Assembly (NCBI GenBank): GCA_018296165.2
Contig: JACKQL020000027.1
Location: 248,001-312,000, forward strand
DNA length: 64,000 nt
Direction: 5' to 3'
Source of the DNA: Termitomyces sp. T153
Lineage: Eukaryota > Basidiomycota > Agaricomycetes > Agaricales > Lyophyllaceae
Part shown: positions 1-10,276 of the stretch, in pieces
How positions within the stretch are numbered: the stretch's first letter is position 1
How the letters are laid out: every line of letters begins with the position of its first letter
Notes under the pieces: model-generated
The model's database searches: none
What the model was told of the DNA's origin: nothing
Seen by the model: only the letters and a program-made list of their open reading frames with translations
Program-made: the position numbers and the translations under genes

Positions 1-1626
1 CGGAAACACTTGGATACACGCCTCCTATCCTGTCAGTGCAGGGACTCCTCAGATTTAAATGAGCGGAAGTATCCTTGAATGATCTTAGTTTCCGACTGTC
101 GGCACGCATGTTCGTACACGAAGCATAAGAAGACGTTGATAAAACAGTCAGCGACCACTTGCTCTGTCAACGGCTTCCGTATCGGATTACACGTTCCGTT
201 CTCATGAGGCGACTGAGACATGTAAGAAAGTGTGCGCCCTGCTCATATTACGGATATCTGACTCGCCTCTGCCGCAGCCGCTTGAATGCCGAATTCGAAG
301 AACATGTTTCGTTAATGCCTCGAATCAGTCAACATCTCTTAAATCATTCTCCGGCATCCACATATCTGCGAAACTCTCTGTTCAATGAGCCATAAAAGTT
401 TTAGGGTACGACATTCGACCCATTTTCATAAACGCCGAAAAGCTGGGCCCCCTCGTACCTCGCCCATAACATCGCCGATTGGATCCAACCGAAGCTCTTG
501 GTGGCCCTTAAGCTTCAAGCTTCAGCGTCATAAAGTCCGTTATATCGCAAGATAACCTGGCTAGATAAAGGCAACATGAAGTCCACGTCGACTGGCTACC
601 GTGTGAGTATCTTTGATATCACCACATCTACATCTTGTCATCCCCACGCGTGATGGCGAACGAGCACTTCTACGTCTTTACAGAACTGTATCGGTCATCG
701 GTCTCATAAATTAATGAGGGGACTTTCATGTTGTGGCAATGAAAACGCTATACAGGAAGCCTGAAGTGCATGTCAATGTAGGGCAAGGGTTTTCAGAAAG
801 CTTCCTAAGATTGATATGGTGATAACTTTCCCTTGCTTATGCTTCGGCTTCCCAGAGTGATAATGATAGCGATACACGAGACGAACACACACTGCTCGAG
901 CTTCTTTGTGTACGATGGGAGTTATCTCTTGTTGCAGAAGGTAAAGAACAACAGAGAATCACACCCTCCCCAGGCCTCCTGGAAACTATTCTGAGGTTGC
1001 AAGATATCAAACAATCTTTCTGTATATCTTCGAAATACGTCTTCAGCCGGTTTGAAGTGATATTGCTCCCAGTCGACCTTGATTTTGACAAGTTGGGAAT
1101 TCAGTTAAGGAAGCCTCATATCAGAATCCTACATATATGTGAAGTCCACAAAGCTGATAAGCTGATCATCACGCGGATTCGGTCTTGCGTAGATGTAGAT
1201 TCATGAATCAACATCTGAGTTCGACCGAAAAACCAAAACAAAGTACATACTGGGAAGATTCCGACATGGAGATCATGAATTCAGAGTTTACATTTGACAA
1301 GACAGGAAAATCCGGGGAGCATCCATTTTTCATCTTCTTAATGACTCCTAAGTCGGAGATGCATATGCGATAAGGTGCCAGGAGTAAGTCTATTTTCACA
1401 TTCTTCAGCTCTCACGTGCATGGAACCAATGGCAAAATAAAGGTGGTATCCAAATTAAGTGGTTGGTTCCGAGTCAATTCCGACACAGAACATAGGGCGG
1501 AGGACCGGTGGCGGGCGTGTAAAGACCAGAGATTTGGCAGACTAAAAGCTCCTCGCAGGCAAGAGGTAACCTATTGATATCTATGCTGTCTCAGACAACA
1601 GCTATGTGTTACAGCTTCATAATGAC
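1..1626. other. Unassigned unique sequence, no gene recognised
   Basis: No open frame here exceeds about 84 codons, and none shows a motif I recognise or a splice pattern I can follow. CG dinucleotides are frequent, in sharp contrast to the Helitron that begins at 1,627, so this looks like host intergenic DNA or a gene too diverged to read. Confidence 0.5.
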
Positions 1627-1664
1627 GAGCTACGGTCCATGCCTTCGGCACAGGCCTGTAGCTC
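1627..1664 (-). repeat. Helitron 3' terminal hairpin (copy A)
   Basis: Inverted arms GAGCTAC...GTAGCTC enclose a GCC-TTC-GGC turn. The same near-palindrome occurs at 2,679 and 44,775. It sits where the 3' palindrome of a Helitron is expected and probably acts as the replication stop signal. Confidence 0.7.
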
Positions 1665-1960
1665 TTGCTGCATCCCAGACCCAACCTCACTTTGTTTGGT
1701 TAGGTCCTTGATATTTTACTCGATGCTTCATCCCAGACCCAACCTCACTTTGTTTGGTTAGGTCCTTGATATTTTACTCGATGCTTCATCCCAGACCCAA
1801 CCTCACTTTGTTTGGTTAGGTCCTCGATATTCTACTCAATGCTTCATCCCAGACCCAACTTCACTTTGTTTGGTTAGGTCCTTGTACTTCAAACTTAATG
1901 CTAAGGTACAAACTCAACCTCAGTTTGTCTACTTGGGTCTTTCATGTTATTGATAAGAGT
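1665..1960. repeat. Helitron subterminal minisatellite, about 5 units
   Basis: Tandem units of about 60 bp built on CCCAGACCCAACCTCACTTT, then a GGTTAGGTC core and a spacer. The array directly follows the 3' hairpin. Arrays of the same unit follow the hairpins at 2,679 and 44,775, with different copy numbers. Confidence 0.85.
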
Positions 1961-2447
1961 TCCTCAATAAAGTAATCAAGATTGTCATGTTAATGCAGCT
2001 TTCCCACTCATCTCTTTCACTATGCTGACTTTGGTCTTTCTTTCTTAAATCAATGTGTCAATAGTCCTGTTATTGTCAATGTCAGTCAATGTAAGTCTTT
2101 ACTATGATTTCAATTATATTTTACTCAGTCAAATGAACCATCCTTTATAAGTATTCCATTATTTTTAACATAATGCTGAAATCCAGACCAAACCTCACTT
2201 TGCTTGATTAGATTTTCAATATTCCAACTCTTGCAAGTGATTATCATCAATAGATCATCTTTAATATACTTGAAAATTTAGAATCATTGATCAATCAAAG
2301 TCTCCTCCACCTTCTATTCCCTTATTACTTATGCACTTTGAAGAGCATGGGAGATGACAAAAAGTAGAGCATACATGGCCAGTTAAGTGTAAAAACCTCC
2401 AAAAGAGGGTCAGTAGAGTCTATCAGGCCAATCAAAGCTTCTTCTCA

Positions 2448-2460
2448 TGGTATCAGAGCA
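2448..2460 (+). other. Copia-type primer binding site inside Helitron A
   Basis: TGGTATCAGAGCA is the classical Ty1/copia primer binding site complementary to initiator Met-tRNA. The preceding bases end in CA, as an LTR should. No gag follows, so this is a fragment of a Copia 5' end carried in the Helitron. Confidence 0.6.
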
Positions 2461-2678
2461 GAGAGAATGGTTGATGCTTCAGATTGAAAAGAGAGGTCAA
2501 AACAAAGAGTGTTTTGGTGCAATGATTGATCTTTGCCACACACCAAAGGAAAAGGCTGAAAATTAGAGGCCAGCCAAGTTACATAATTCTACATAAGCAT
2601 TACATAAGGAATCTTCCTAGGTTGTTGGAAGATTGAGGCACAGCCACTTTCCCAGGGGTCATCCCATATATTATAGAT

Positions 2679-2716
2679 GAGCTACAGTCCATGCCTTTGG
2701 CACAGGCCTATAGCTC
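2679..2716 (-). repeat. Helitron 3' terminal hairpin (copy B)
   Basis: Arms GAGCTAC and GTAGCTC-like flank GCCTTTGGC. Only one base (2,678) separates it from the 5' TC of Helitron A. Confidence 0.65.
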
Positions 2717-2719
2717 TTG

Positions 2720-3375
2720 CTTCATCCCAGACCCAACCTCACTTCATTTGGTTAGGTCCTTCATATTCTACTCAATGCTCCATCCCAGACCCAACCTCAC
2801 TTCATTTGGTTAGGTCCTTGATATTCTACTCAATGGTCCATCCCAGACCCAACCTCACTTTATTTGGTTAGGTCCTTGTATTTCAAACTTAATGCTAAGT
2901 CCCAGACCCAACCTCACTTCATTTGGTTAGGTCTTTGTATTTCAAACTTAATGCTAAGTCCCAGACCCAACCTCACTTTGTTTGGTTAGGTCTTTGTATT
3001 TCAAACTCAATGCTCAGTCCCAGACCCAATCTCACTTCATTTGGTTAGGTCCTTGTATTTCAAACTCAATGCTAAGTCTCAGACCCAACCTCACTTTGTT
3101 TGGTTAGGTCTTTGTATTTCAGACTCAATGCTAAGTCCCAGATCCAACCTCACTTTGTTTGGTTAGGTCTTTGTATTTGGTCAACTCAATGCTAAGTCCC
3201 AGATCCAACCTCACTTTGTTTGGTTAGGTCTTTGTATTTTGTCAACTCAATGCTAAGTCCCAGACCCAACCTCACTTCATTTGAGTAGGTCTTTGTATTT
3301 TGTCAACTCAATGCCAAGTCCCAGACCCAACCTCACTATGTTCAGTTAGGTCTTTGTATTTTGTTGACCAAGTGT
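2720..3375. repeat. Helitron minisatellite, about 11 units
   Basis: Same ~60-bp unit as at 1,665 and 44,820. Two unit classes are visible: early units with a GATATTCTACTCAATG spacer and later ones with a TTTGTATTT spacer. The array lies entirely between hairpin and coding region and carries no open frame of note. Confidence 0.85.
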
Positions 3376-3651
3376 TGCTTTTCTCTTACAATTCAATACA
3401 CTGAGATTTCATGTATAAACCAATTGTGTATTTATATTATATTATTAACAAAATACTACAATGTCCACTGGTATATATTAGAGATGCTGAGAATTATAAA
3501 AGTTAGTACTAATCAAGCAATTATTTAAACTGTCACACTTACATTTGTAAACCATTAATAATATCTATACTACATGGTCCAGCTATAGACATTAGGTGCT
3601 GAAGTTCATAGAAGTTAGCAATTTCTTGCTTGAATGCAACAAAAGTCACAC

Positions 3652-6360
3652 TTACATTTGTAAACCATTCAGGATTTCCTGATAGACAATATTTGCAGTC
3701 TTTTTTGATGTGTTTTCTGGGTCCAAGATGACTTTGATACAATCTCCTGATGTGCACTGAGAGAGTGCAACATAAAGTTGGCCATGTGAAAAAACTCCTG
3801 ATTGAAGGTCCAATCCAACATACTTGACTGATTGACCCTGAGACTTGTTGATTGTCATAGCAAAGGCCAATCAAACTGGGAATTGTCTCCTGCACAATGG
3901 AATTGGCAAATCCTCTTCAGAGACATCCATGTTGATTCTTGGAATCAAAACAATTGATCCTGCAAACTTGGCATCCCCACTGATGATCTGACATCTGATA
4001 ACTCTGGTGCTGATGTGGGTGACAATCATTCTTGTCCCATTGCAAAGTCCTTTGGTTGTATCCAGATTCCTGAGCAGCATGACAGGAACACCAATCTTCA
4101 GATCCAATTTAGCCAAAGGCAAACTGCTGGCTCTGAGAGAGTTGAGGTATTCCATTGGATACAATGCAAGGCCATTAGGATTCCCATCATCACATATAAT
4201 AGAGTCTGCACTCTGCAAGATTTTCTCTTCTCCTGGATATTTCTGCAGAACTTCAGAGTTGGTATCCTTGACATCAGAGTTCTTGCCAGAAAGAATGGTA
4301 TGGTCCAAGTAATACTGATCATCTTGATAGTGATCAATATGAGGATAAGTGGAAGAGATCAATCCAGTGACAGAATTGTCATCACAGATCATGGTTTCTG
4401 GAAGTTGTACTGTTTCTCCAGGCCCAAGGTTTTTTCCACCACCAACATCCAATAACCAAGCTGCATGAGCAATGTTATCAGGAGTCTGATCCAATCTCAT
4501 GTTTTGAACCAAGTAGTGGACTTGAATCTGATCCTAAAGTCTTCCTCTTTTGAGTGAAGCAGCAATCATCTGCTGCCTGAGTCCTCATTGGATAATTGGG
4601 AGAGTTTGCATAAAATCTCCTCCAAACACCACAGTCACTCCACCAAAAGGAACATCCTTCTCCAGGATGTCTCTGAACCCTTGTTCCACAGAGTCAATGG
4701 CATTTTTGTGTTGCATTGGGACTTCATCCCAGATGACAACTTTGGTCCAGAGTAAGAGTTGAGATAACTGAGTTCCTCTCTTGATATTGGCAATGGATGT
4801 ATCCAGAGCAGGAATAGGGATTTTGAGCCTTGAATGTGCAGTTCTACCACCCTCCAGTAATAAGGCAGCAATCCCAGATGATGCTACACATAATGCCACA
4901 TCTCCATTGGACCAAACAGCAGAAGCCAAAGTGTTGCAGACAAATGTTTTGCCACATCCACCTGCACTATGAATGAATATCCTCTTGCCCAAGTTGTTGT
5001 CCACAGAGTCCATAACTTCATTGAAGGCCCCCAGTTGTTTACCATTAAACCTGGCCTTGTTTTCATCCACTCTTCTCTTCAACTCCTCAACATCATAATC
5101 TGTTTCTTCTTGCAAAAGCCTATTTCCTGAAATCATTTGATCAGTATCAATGTCAACTCTTTATACAATGTCCAACTTGCCTGGAATCACATTCCAAACT
5201 TGTTGGAGTTCTGGCATATTGGGAAAGTCTTGAAGAGTCTTGCCAAAATTCTTCAGATTGTCATTGATCAGATAAAGACCATAGTCATAGACATCTTCAT
5301 CAGTAAAGACTCTGTCCCTGTACTGCCTGATATTCTCCAATCTGTGTTGAAGATCATCACAAATGGAGTGCTTGAATTTATCCCATAGAGCCTCTGGAGT
5401 GGTAGGAGCACAGTGAAAAAGGATAGTGCAAAAGAGCTGTCTGAGAGCTGATCCTGATTGAATTGGAGCAGCTTCAGCAAGACACTGCCTCCATTCTGCA
5501 TCATCTTCTAGAAGACCAAGGGCCTTGCATGCCTCCTTGTAAGTAGGATAGGTATGGCCATTGACTGTCCTAAGATTAGCCCATGATGTTGCATTGGTCA
5601 CAACCATCAGGAGCATCCTGAGGTAGAACCTTTTTCCCTGTTTTGGTGAAGCAAAGTACATCCTCCTAATAGCTGTTCCTCTCTGCCTCTCCTTCCAGGT
5701 TCTTTTGGAAGCTTCATAGACAAACTTGGTTGGAAAGTTCTGATAAGTGGTGTTGTTATTAGAGAATTTGGCATTGGCTTCAAACCAAGCAGTGAGTGCA
5801 GTCTTGTTTGCATTAGGCCTAGCAGCTACCATCTCCAAAGGTTCATTATCCTGAAAGTAGACTTCATGTTGGCCCTCCAAATGCACAGGTAATTGATATA
5901 CAGGAGGATGTTCTCCATGCATGTTGAATTCAAAGATGTGCCAGCAAGCCTCAGGTGCAGAGATGTATCTGGCATCCAAGTGTTCCTTGATTTCATCCCT
6001 CTGGTCCATCTGCTCTCCAGCAATCTCCAAAGTTGTTCTATCATGGCCTTTGGAGATGTACTTGTGAATGTACTTGATGGCTTTGACTGAAGCACAGACC
6101 TCCACATTGATGTGACATTTGTACTTGGCTGAGAGATAAGGGTTATATGGCACAACATTATGATTGTCATAATGATGACCATTCTTTTCAAAGAAGCACC
6201 CATTGTCAGGCCTGGCATATTGAGGATAGCCATTATCTCCATACTGAGTAGCCTCTTGGAACTCCTTTGGGTATTTCTTGGAACATTTGCCATTTACCAT
6301 GCACTTAGCATTGGGTTTGGCAGCTCCATATGGACCATGGACCATGTTGGTAGTAACAAC
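3652..6360 (-). pseudogene. Helitron B RepHel, exon 3: Rep motif 3 and PIF1-like helicase (disrupted)
   Basis: This is the C-terminal half of the Helitron replication initiator/helicase, all in one frame. From the 5' side there are: the KYIHKYISKG segment carrying the two Rep tyrosines (about 6,070); Walker A SAGGCGKT; Walker B VVIWDE; the FGGDFMQTLP motif; [11 protein letters not shown]...GLCNGTR; and motif VI near 3,757. Frame is kept throughout, but stops interrupt it at 5,161 (TAA), 4,585 (TGA), 4,534 (TAG) and 3,871 (TGA). At 4,585 and 3,871 the family normally has arginine, so CGA to TGA is likely. The motif VI arginine of PIF1 helicases reads Gln here (codon 3,757-3,759). The role would be nicking and unwinding the element for rolling-circle transposition. 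Confidence 0.85.
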
Positions 6361-6410
6361 CTTACAACAAAGATAAGTAACTGAATTCAGAATTCAAACA
6401 AAGCCAATAC
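6361..6410 (-). other. Intron 2 of Helitron B RepHel (50 nt)
   Basis: GTATTG...TGTAAG, phase 0, between ...QPELYQ and VVTTNMVHG. The same 50-nt intron is present in Helitron C at 46,213-46,262, ending TGTCAG. Removing it restores the family-typical spacing between Rep motifs 2 and 3. Confidence 0.8.
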
Positions 6411-8462
6411 CTGATACAATTCAGGCTGCAAAACTGGATCTGGAATTTGGGCAGAGACAATGGAATCCACATCAGGTGCATCCTTGATCCTGTGATGGTG
6501 ATGGAAAAAGATCAAGATGTGCATATGTGGAAGTCCTCTCTTTTGGAATTCAATGGTATGAACATAAGCCACACAGCTGCCAAAGAGACCTTCCTTGATC
6601 TCCTTCACCACAGCATTCTTCTTGAGTTCAAAAACTCTAGCAACAATATCAGGTCAATCAGCAGCTGTTTGCTTCTTCCCATTGACTGCAGGTTCTTTCA
6701 AGAGAGCTTCAATTTCTGACCACTTTGGATTGGCAGTCATAGTCAAGAAGAGATCAGGTTTTTAAAAATGCCTGCAAATAGCCATAGAGTCCTGGAATAA
6801 TTGCTGCATTTGTTGTTCACTTCCAGTATGAGAGGAAGGAAGGATGACATGATGGCTTTGTGGGGTGACCTCTTCATCTCCAGCAGCAGCATCCACCACT
6901 CCCTGATAGACTTCAGCTCTGATCTTCTTCTGATTGTGCCAAACCCAATTCAACTTTGTTTGCTCAGTTGAAGCCCATGCATCAACAACATATTGCTGAA
7001 ACAGCCTCCCACTCCAGAGTAAAGCAGCATTAAATTCCAGAGTTCTTTGTTGAAGCCTATATACATAGTACGAGGTTTCAGAGACCTTATTTGTCCTTTG
7101 TTGTTCTTGTGGTCCATGTCTGGCAAGAATGTTGATGTGGTATCCAAGCTCTCCAGTGGGAAAGATGATTGTGTAGTGCAATGGAGTGTAATATGGATGT
7201 AAATGGCTGATCTGCTTCAATTCCCCTCCATGCAAGTGCAAGACTATATCATGATGATTCAATCGCTCCTCTGAGCTATCTCCAGGAATTACAGCTGCAA
7301 CTCCCTCCTGTTCATTAGGGTCATTAAAGCATTGAGGATCTCCAAAATCAGCTGTAAGCTTGACAAAAAGCCTTTGTGGTTGGCCTTCTGGAACTTCTCC
7401 CATAATCTGCCTAGCCTGCTTGTATCAGCCAATGAAGGGATTGACTCTAGCAAGCATATCCTGCAAAGAGGCCATTATCTGAGGATCAAGCCTGGGATTG
7501 TTCTGTTGACAAAAAGCCAATTGCTGATTGTGATCATAAAAGTAGAGCTGTGCATATACAGGAAGATTGCCTTCAATAGGAAGCAAGGCACCTGTCAGAT
7601 GATGTAGTTCTCCATTGATCCTAAAGCTGTATGGTCCAGGAGCATTGGTAATGGCATGATCAATTTTGACTCCCAGAGATGTGAATGCAAAGGCTGCATT
7701 GTATTGATGGATAGATGTTTTAAAAGTGTCAGAGAGAGGATGATGCCCATGGAGCAGGTTCAATAAATCTGCTGGAGCATCTTGAAGCCTAGGCAAATTC
7801 ACTTGGCCTTGTAAGCAGCACATGCCAAACTTTGGGCTGTTTCTAGTAGATTTTGTGAGCTTTTCAGCATCAAAATGTAAAGCTTGGCAGTGTGGACATA
7901 TGACAGTCATAGGACCAAGATAGTGTGGAGGGTATTGAATCAAGTAAGGTTGCCTTCCTCTTGGAACAGGCTGAATAGGACCAAGCTGTGGTGGAATAGG
8001 AAGCTCAAGGGGAGGCTGTTCAGCAGGATTTTGTAGTCCTGCTGGATGGTTGGGTGGAGCAGGGTCCAAGTCTTCTGCAGGTCTCTGTTGAACAGGATCA
8101 ACATAATCCAAGTCATCATTAGAAGGGATGTCATCCTGAGGACCCAATGGCACATCAAGGGGAGGATCCATTTGTTCTGCTGGTTGATGTCCAGCAGGAT
8201 CAACATATTCCAAGTCATCATCAGAAGGTATGTCATCTTGAGGACTCAATGGATTATCAAGGGAAGGATCCAATTGCTCTGGTGCTTGATGTCCAGCAGG
8301 ATCAACATATTCCAAGTCATCCTCAGAAGGTATATCATTCTGAGGATCTAAATCATTGAAATCCTCTTCCAGATCAGCTTCATGTTGCTGTTGCCAGCCT
8401 TGTAAAATCCTTTGAGCCATAGCTGCATTCAAAGGCCTATGTTCAGGATTCAAATCTATATG
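6411..8462 (-). pseudogene. Helitron B RepHel, exon 2: zinc finger, Helitron_like_N, Rep motifs 1-2 (disrupted)
   Basis: It opens with three acidic repeats built on DDLEYVDPAGHQ and QDDIPSDDD. Next come a zinc-finger region (CPHCQALHF ... FGMCCLQG), the Helitron_like_N block (DIVLHLHGGELKQISHLH, PLHYTIIFPTG), Rep motif 1 (DLFLTMTANPKW) and Rep motif 2 (GLPHMHIL, the HUH metal site). One frame runs through, with stops at 7,425 (TGA), 6,762 (TAA) and 6,654 (TGA). The 7,425 and 6,654 stops are also present in Helitron C. The 6,762 stop is a glycine codon in copy C. Repeated acidic blocks ahead of the zinc finger are not part of the core RepHel domains I know. Confidence 0.85.
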
Positions 8463-8512
8463 CTGTTCAACTTTATTAGTTAAAGTAGCATTTAAATCTG
8501 TCTTAAACTAAC
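8463..8512 (-). other. Intron 1 of Helitron B RepHel (50 nt)
   Basis: GTTAGT...GAACAG with a TAACTAAT branch-like sequence. Splicing is phase 0 (...QFMPE | HIDLNPEH) and joins the two long frames. The same intron is at 48,315-48,364 in Helitron C. Confidence 0.7.
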
Positions 8513-9502
8513 CTCTGGCATAAATTGCTCTTCTTCCTCTCTTCTTCTCTCCTGGCTCAGAATAGCCAATGCTTGTTGTTGCCTCTCCTGCTCCTCAGCT
8601 ATAGCAATTTGTCTGAGTCTTTGTTGCTCTTGCAGCACTGCTAGTGCCTCCTCTTGCTGCCTCTTCTGCTCTTCAGCTAGAGCAATATGTCTCAGCCTTT
8701 GTTGCTCTTGCAAGGCTGCTAGTGCTTGCTCCTGTTGCCTCTGTTTCTGCCTTTGTTGCTCTTGAAATAGAGCTAGTGTGTGAGGGGGAGGTGGCATCAT
8801 TATGGTCATAGGTTCTGGTACAGGAGCTTTTATAACTCTTCCATGTATAGGAGCAGGCAGATGGGGCACCAATCTAGGTAAAGGATTCTGTAAAGGTGCA
8901 TCCCATCCTTCAGGCAGATGGGTTTCAGGAATATCCACAGTAGCTTGAGCAACAGCAGGCTGATTGACTGGTCCCAGCCTATTGACTCTTTCATATACAG
9001 GCAGAGGTGGCATCATTCTAGGCAAGGCATTCTGTAAAGGGGCATTCCAACCTTCAGGCAGATGAGTTTCAGGAATACCCATAGTTGCAATAGGCTGATT
9101 GAGTCTATTGACTCTTTTCTGTATAGGAGCAGGCAGAGGAGGCACCAATCTAGGTAAGGGATTCTGTAAAGGGGCATTCCATCCTTCAGGTAAAACAGTT
9201 TCAGGAATGACTATAGAAAATGGATCAGCAGCAGCAGCTGGCTGCCTAATAGGTCTTCCTGAAGAGCCAGAAGTGGTGGCTATGGATTGGTGATTAAGCC
9301 TCAAACCCCCAGTTCCCATATCCCCATATCCCATAGATTGATTGTTACCCCCAGTTCCCATACCCCTAGATCCCATAGATTGATTGTTACTCCCAGTTCC
9401 CATACCCCAAGGCCCCAATTGAAGTGGTGGGACAACCACAGTATTGATCTGTTCCAAAGATCTATTGTTTCTATTTGCACAACAATCTTCAGGATCTGTC
9501 AT
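8513..9502 (-). pseudogene. Helitron B RepHel, N-terminal repeat/coiled-coil exon
   Basis: The frame starts at an ATG at 9,502, although in copy C the frame stays open further upstream. The first ~65 residues have GMGTG/NNQSMG repeats. Then come three ~50-residue units around IPETHLPEGWNAPLQN. The last ~90 residues are a Q/E/R-rich coiled coil made of LQEQQRLRxIALAEEQ repeats. The exon feeds into the zinc-finger exon through a 50-nt intron. Function is unknown; a coiled coil fused to RepHel would suit oligomerisation or partner binding. A TGA at 9,524-9,526 lies just upstream in the same frame and is CAA in copy C. Confidence 0.65.
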
Positions 9503-9702
9503 TTGTAACTGTTCAAGTCTCCTTCAAATCCTAGCTTGTTGCCTTTGGCTTTCTGGAGTAGTAGGTGGTTGCCTGAAACACCCATTGTTAAGCATTTTAA
9601 TAGTCAAAAACCATTAAAATTGACTTGCATGATGAGATATTTGATAGATCAATAGCTCAATGTGGTTAAGGAGTTACTAATAAGCTTGTTAGTCAACATC
9701 AA

Positions 9703-9903
9703 TCAATCAATAGATGTGACGAAACATACTTTGTCGTGTGGCCTCCTTTCCACAACTTCGGAAATGCCCATTATTTGGTCATGTTGTGTCCAAAAATGCG
9801 CGAGGCATGAAAAACAGTGTCCACTAAATCGCGTTTGGCCTTTTTCATCCCTGCAGACCAATTGGCACCTTTTACACATAGTCAAAAGATAGTATTTATT
9901 CAT
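9703..9903 (-). other. Candidate first exon of Helitron protein, Cys-rich
   Basis: A short frame with CKRCQLVC ... HCFSCLAHF, i.e. two CxxC pairs, is conserved at the matching place in Helitron C (49,558-49,740: CETCQIVC ... HCFSCLACF). Conservation of cysteines and of the trailing GISEVVERRP suggests a coding exon, probably a small zinc-binding module. A GTATGT donor-like site is inside it, but I could not find an acceptor that joins in frame, so the model is incomplete. Confidence 0.4.
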
Positions 9904-10059
9904 TAAAGCTGTCTACTATAATTTTTTTTCAAAAAAACATGTTCAAACGGCCAAAAACAGCCAACTTGTATGGTGTTCACCCTTAAAAGGCAATTCTTAT
10001 GTAAGAATTGGTCAGCATTAGTCAGGCTTACTTCAGCAGAATCCCAAAAAGTCATCCAC

Positions 10060-10099
10060 ACAGCCACTTTCCCACGTCCGTCGTCGCATAATATATAGA
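10060..10099 (-). repeat. Helitron 5' terminus (copy B)
   Basis: TC at the minus-strand start and a GGGAAAGTGGCTGTG block are shared with the ends at 2,677 and 49,964. The reference-like copy here keeps CG dinucleotides (GCGACGACGGACG) that are TG/CA in the other two. Confidence 0.75.
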
Positions 10100-10276
10100 T
10101 TCAGAATCATTATTCAAAAAATTGATGACTTGACCATGTTTGAAATTGCCTGGCCAGATTGGTGCACCACTCTTTGACTGTGACTCAAAGGCATGTTTCA
10201 AGATCTCAAAGCCCAAATTCTTGTCCTTTTTCATCAGCAAAATTTCAAAATCAAGGAGATATATGGACACAAGATG

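Larger units (their letters stand above)
1627..2677 (-). mobile_element. Helitron A, short non-autonomous copy
   Basis: On the minus strand the element begins with TC followed by TATAATATATGGG (5' end at 2,677, flanking base A) and ends in the hairpin at 1,627-1,664. The first ~40 nt match the 5' terminus of the full Helitron at 10,099 and of the copy at 49,964. The interior has no Rep or helicase sequence: it holds about five units of the family minisatellite, AT-rich filler, and a fragment with a Copia-type primer binding site. It lies one base downstream of the 3' end of Helitron B, making a head-to-tail pair. Ends are judged by comparing copies; the exact 3' terminal base is uncertain because the copies share GTAGCTC and then diverge, and there is no clean CTRR. 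Confidence 0.7.
2679..10099 (-). mobile_element. Helitron B, RepHel-encoding copy with decayed coding region
   Basis: The 5' end on the minus strand is TC + TATATATTATG at 10,099, preceded by A, the expected A|TC Helitron context. The 3' end is the hairpin starting at 2,679. Between them lies one RepHel gene on the minus strand: N-terminal repeat exon, zinc finger plus Helitron_like_N, Rep with HUH and double tyrosine, and a PIF1-like helicase. The gene contains at least seven in-frame stops, so the copy cannot make a full protein. The interior is almost free of CG dinucleotides. The 3' ~650 bp is an expanded 60-bp minisatellite. Confidence 0.85.

Noticed and set aside
1665..1960. Regular repeat-spacer look suggesting a CRISPR array
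   Set aside because: Eukaryotic context, imperfect units, spacers that are themselves repeats, and no cas genes.
2720..3375. GGTTAGGTC-containing tandem resembling telomere repeats
   Set aside because: The period is ~60 bp and the sequence is tied to Helitron 3' ends in three places; there is no TTAGGG array.
4007..4455. Plus-strand frames opposite the Helitron helicase
   Set aside because: Antisense shadows of conserved helicase codons; the minus strand carries all motifs.
7940..8359. Overlapping repeated frames on both strands with GRINIFQVII/QQDQHIPSH patterns
   Set aside because: Out-of-frame readings of the acidic repeat in the Helitron exon 2.
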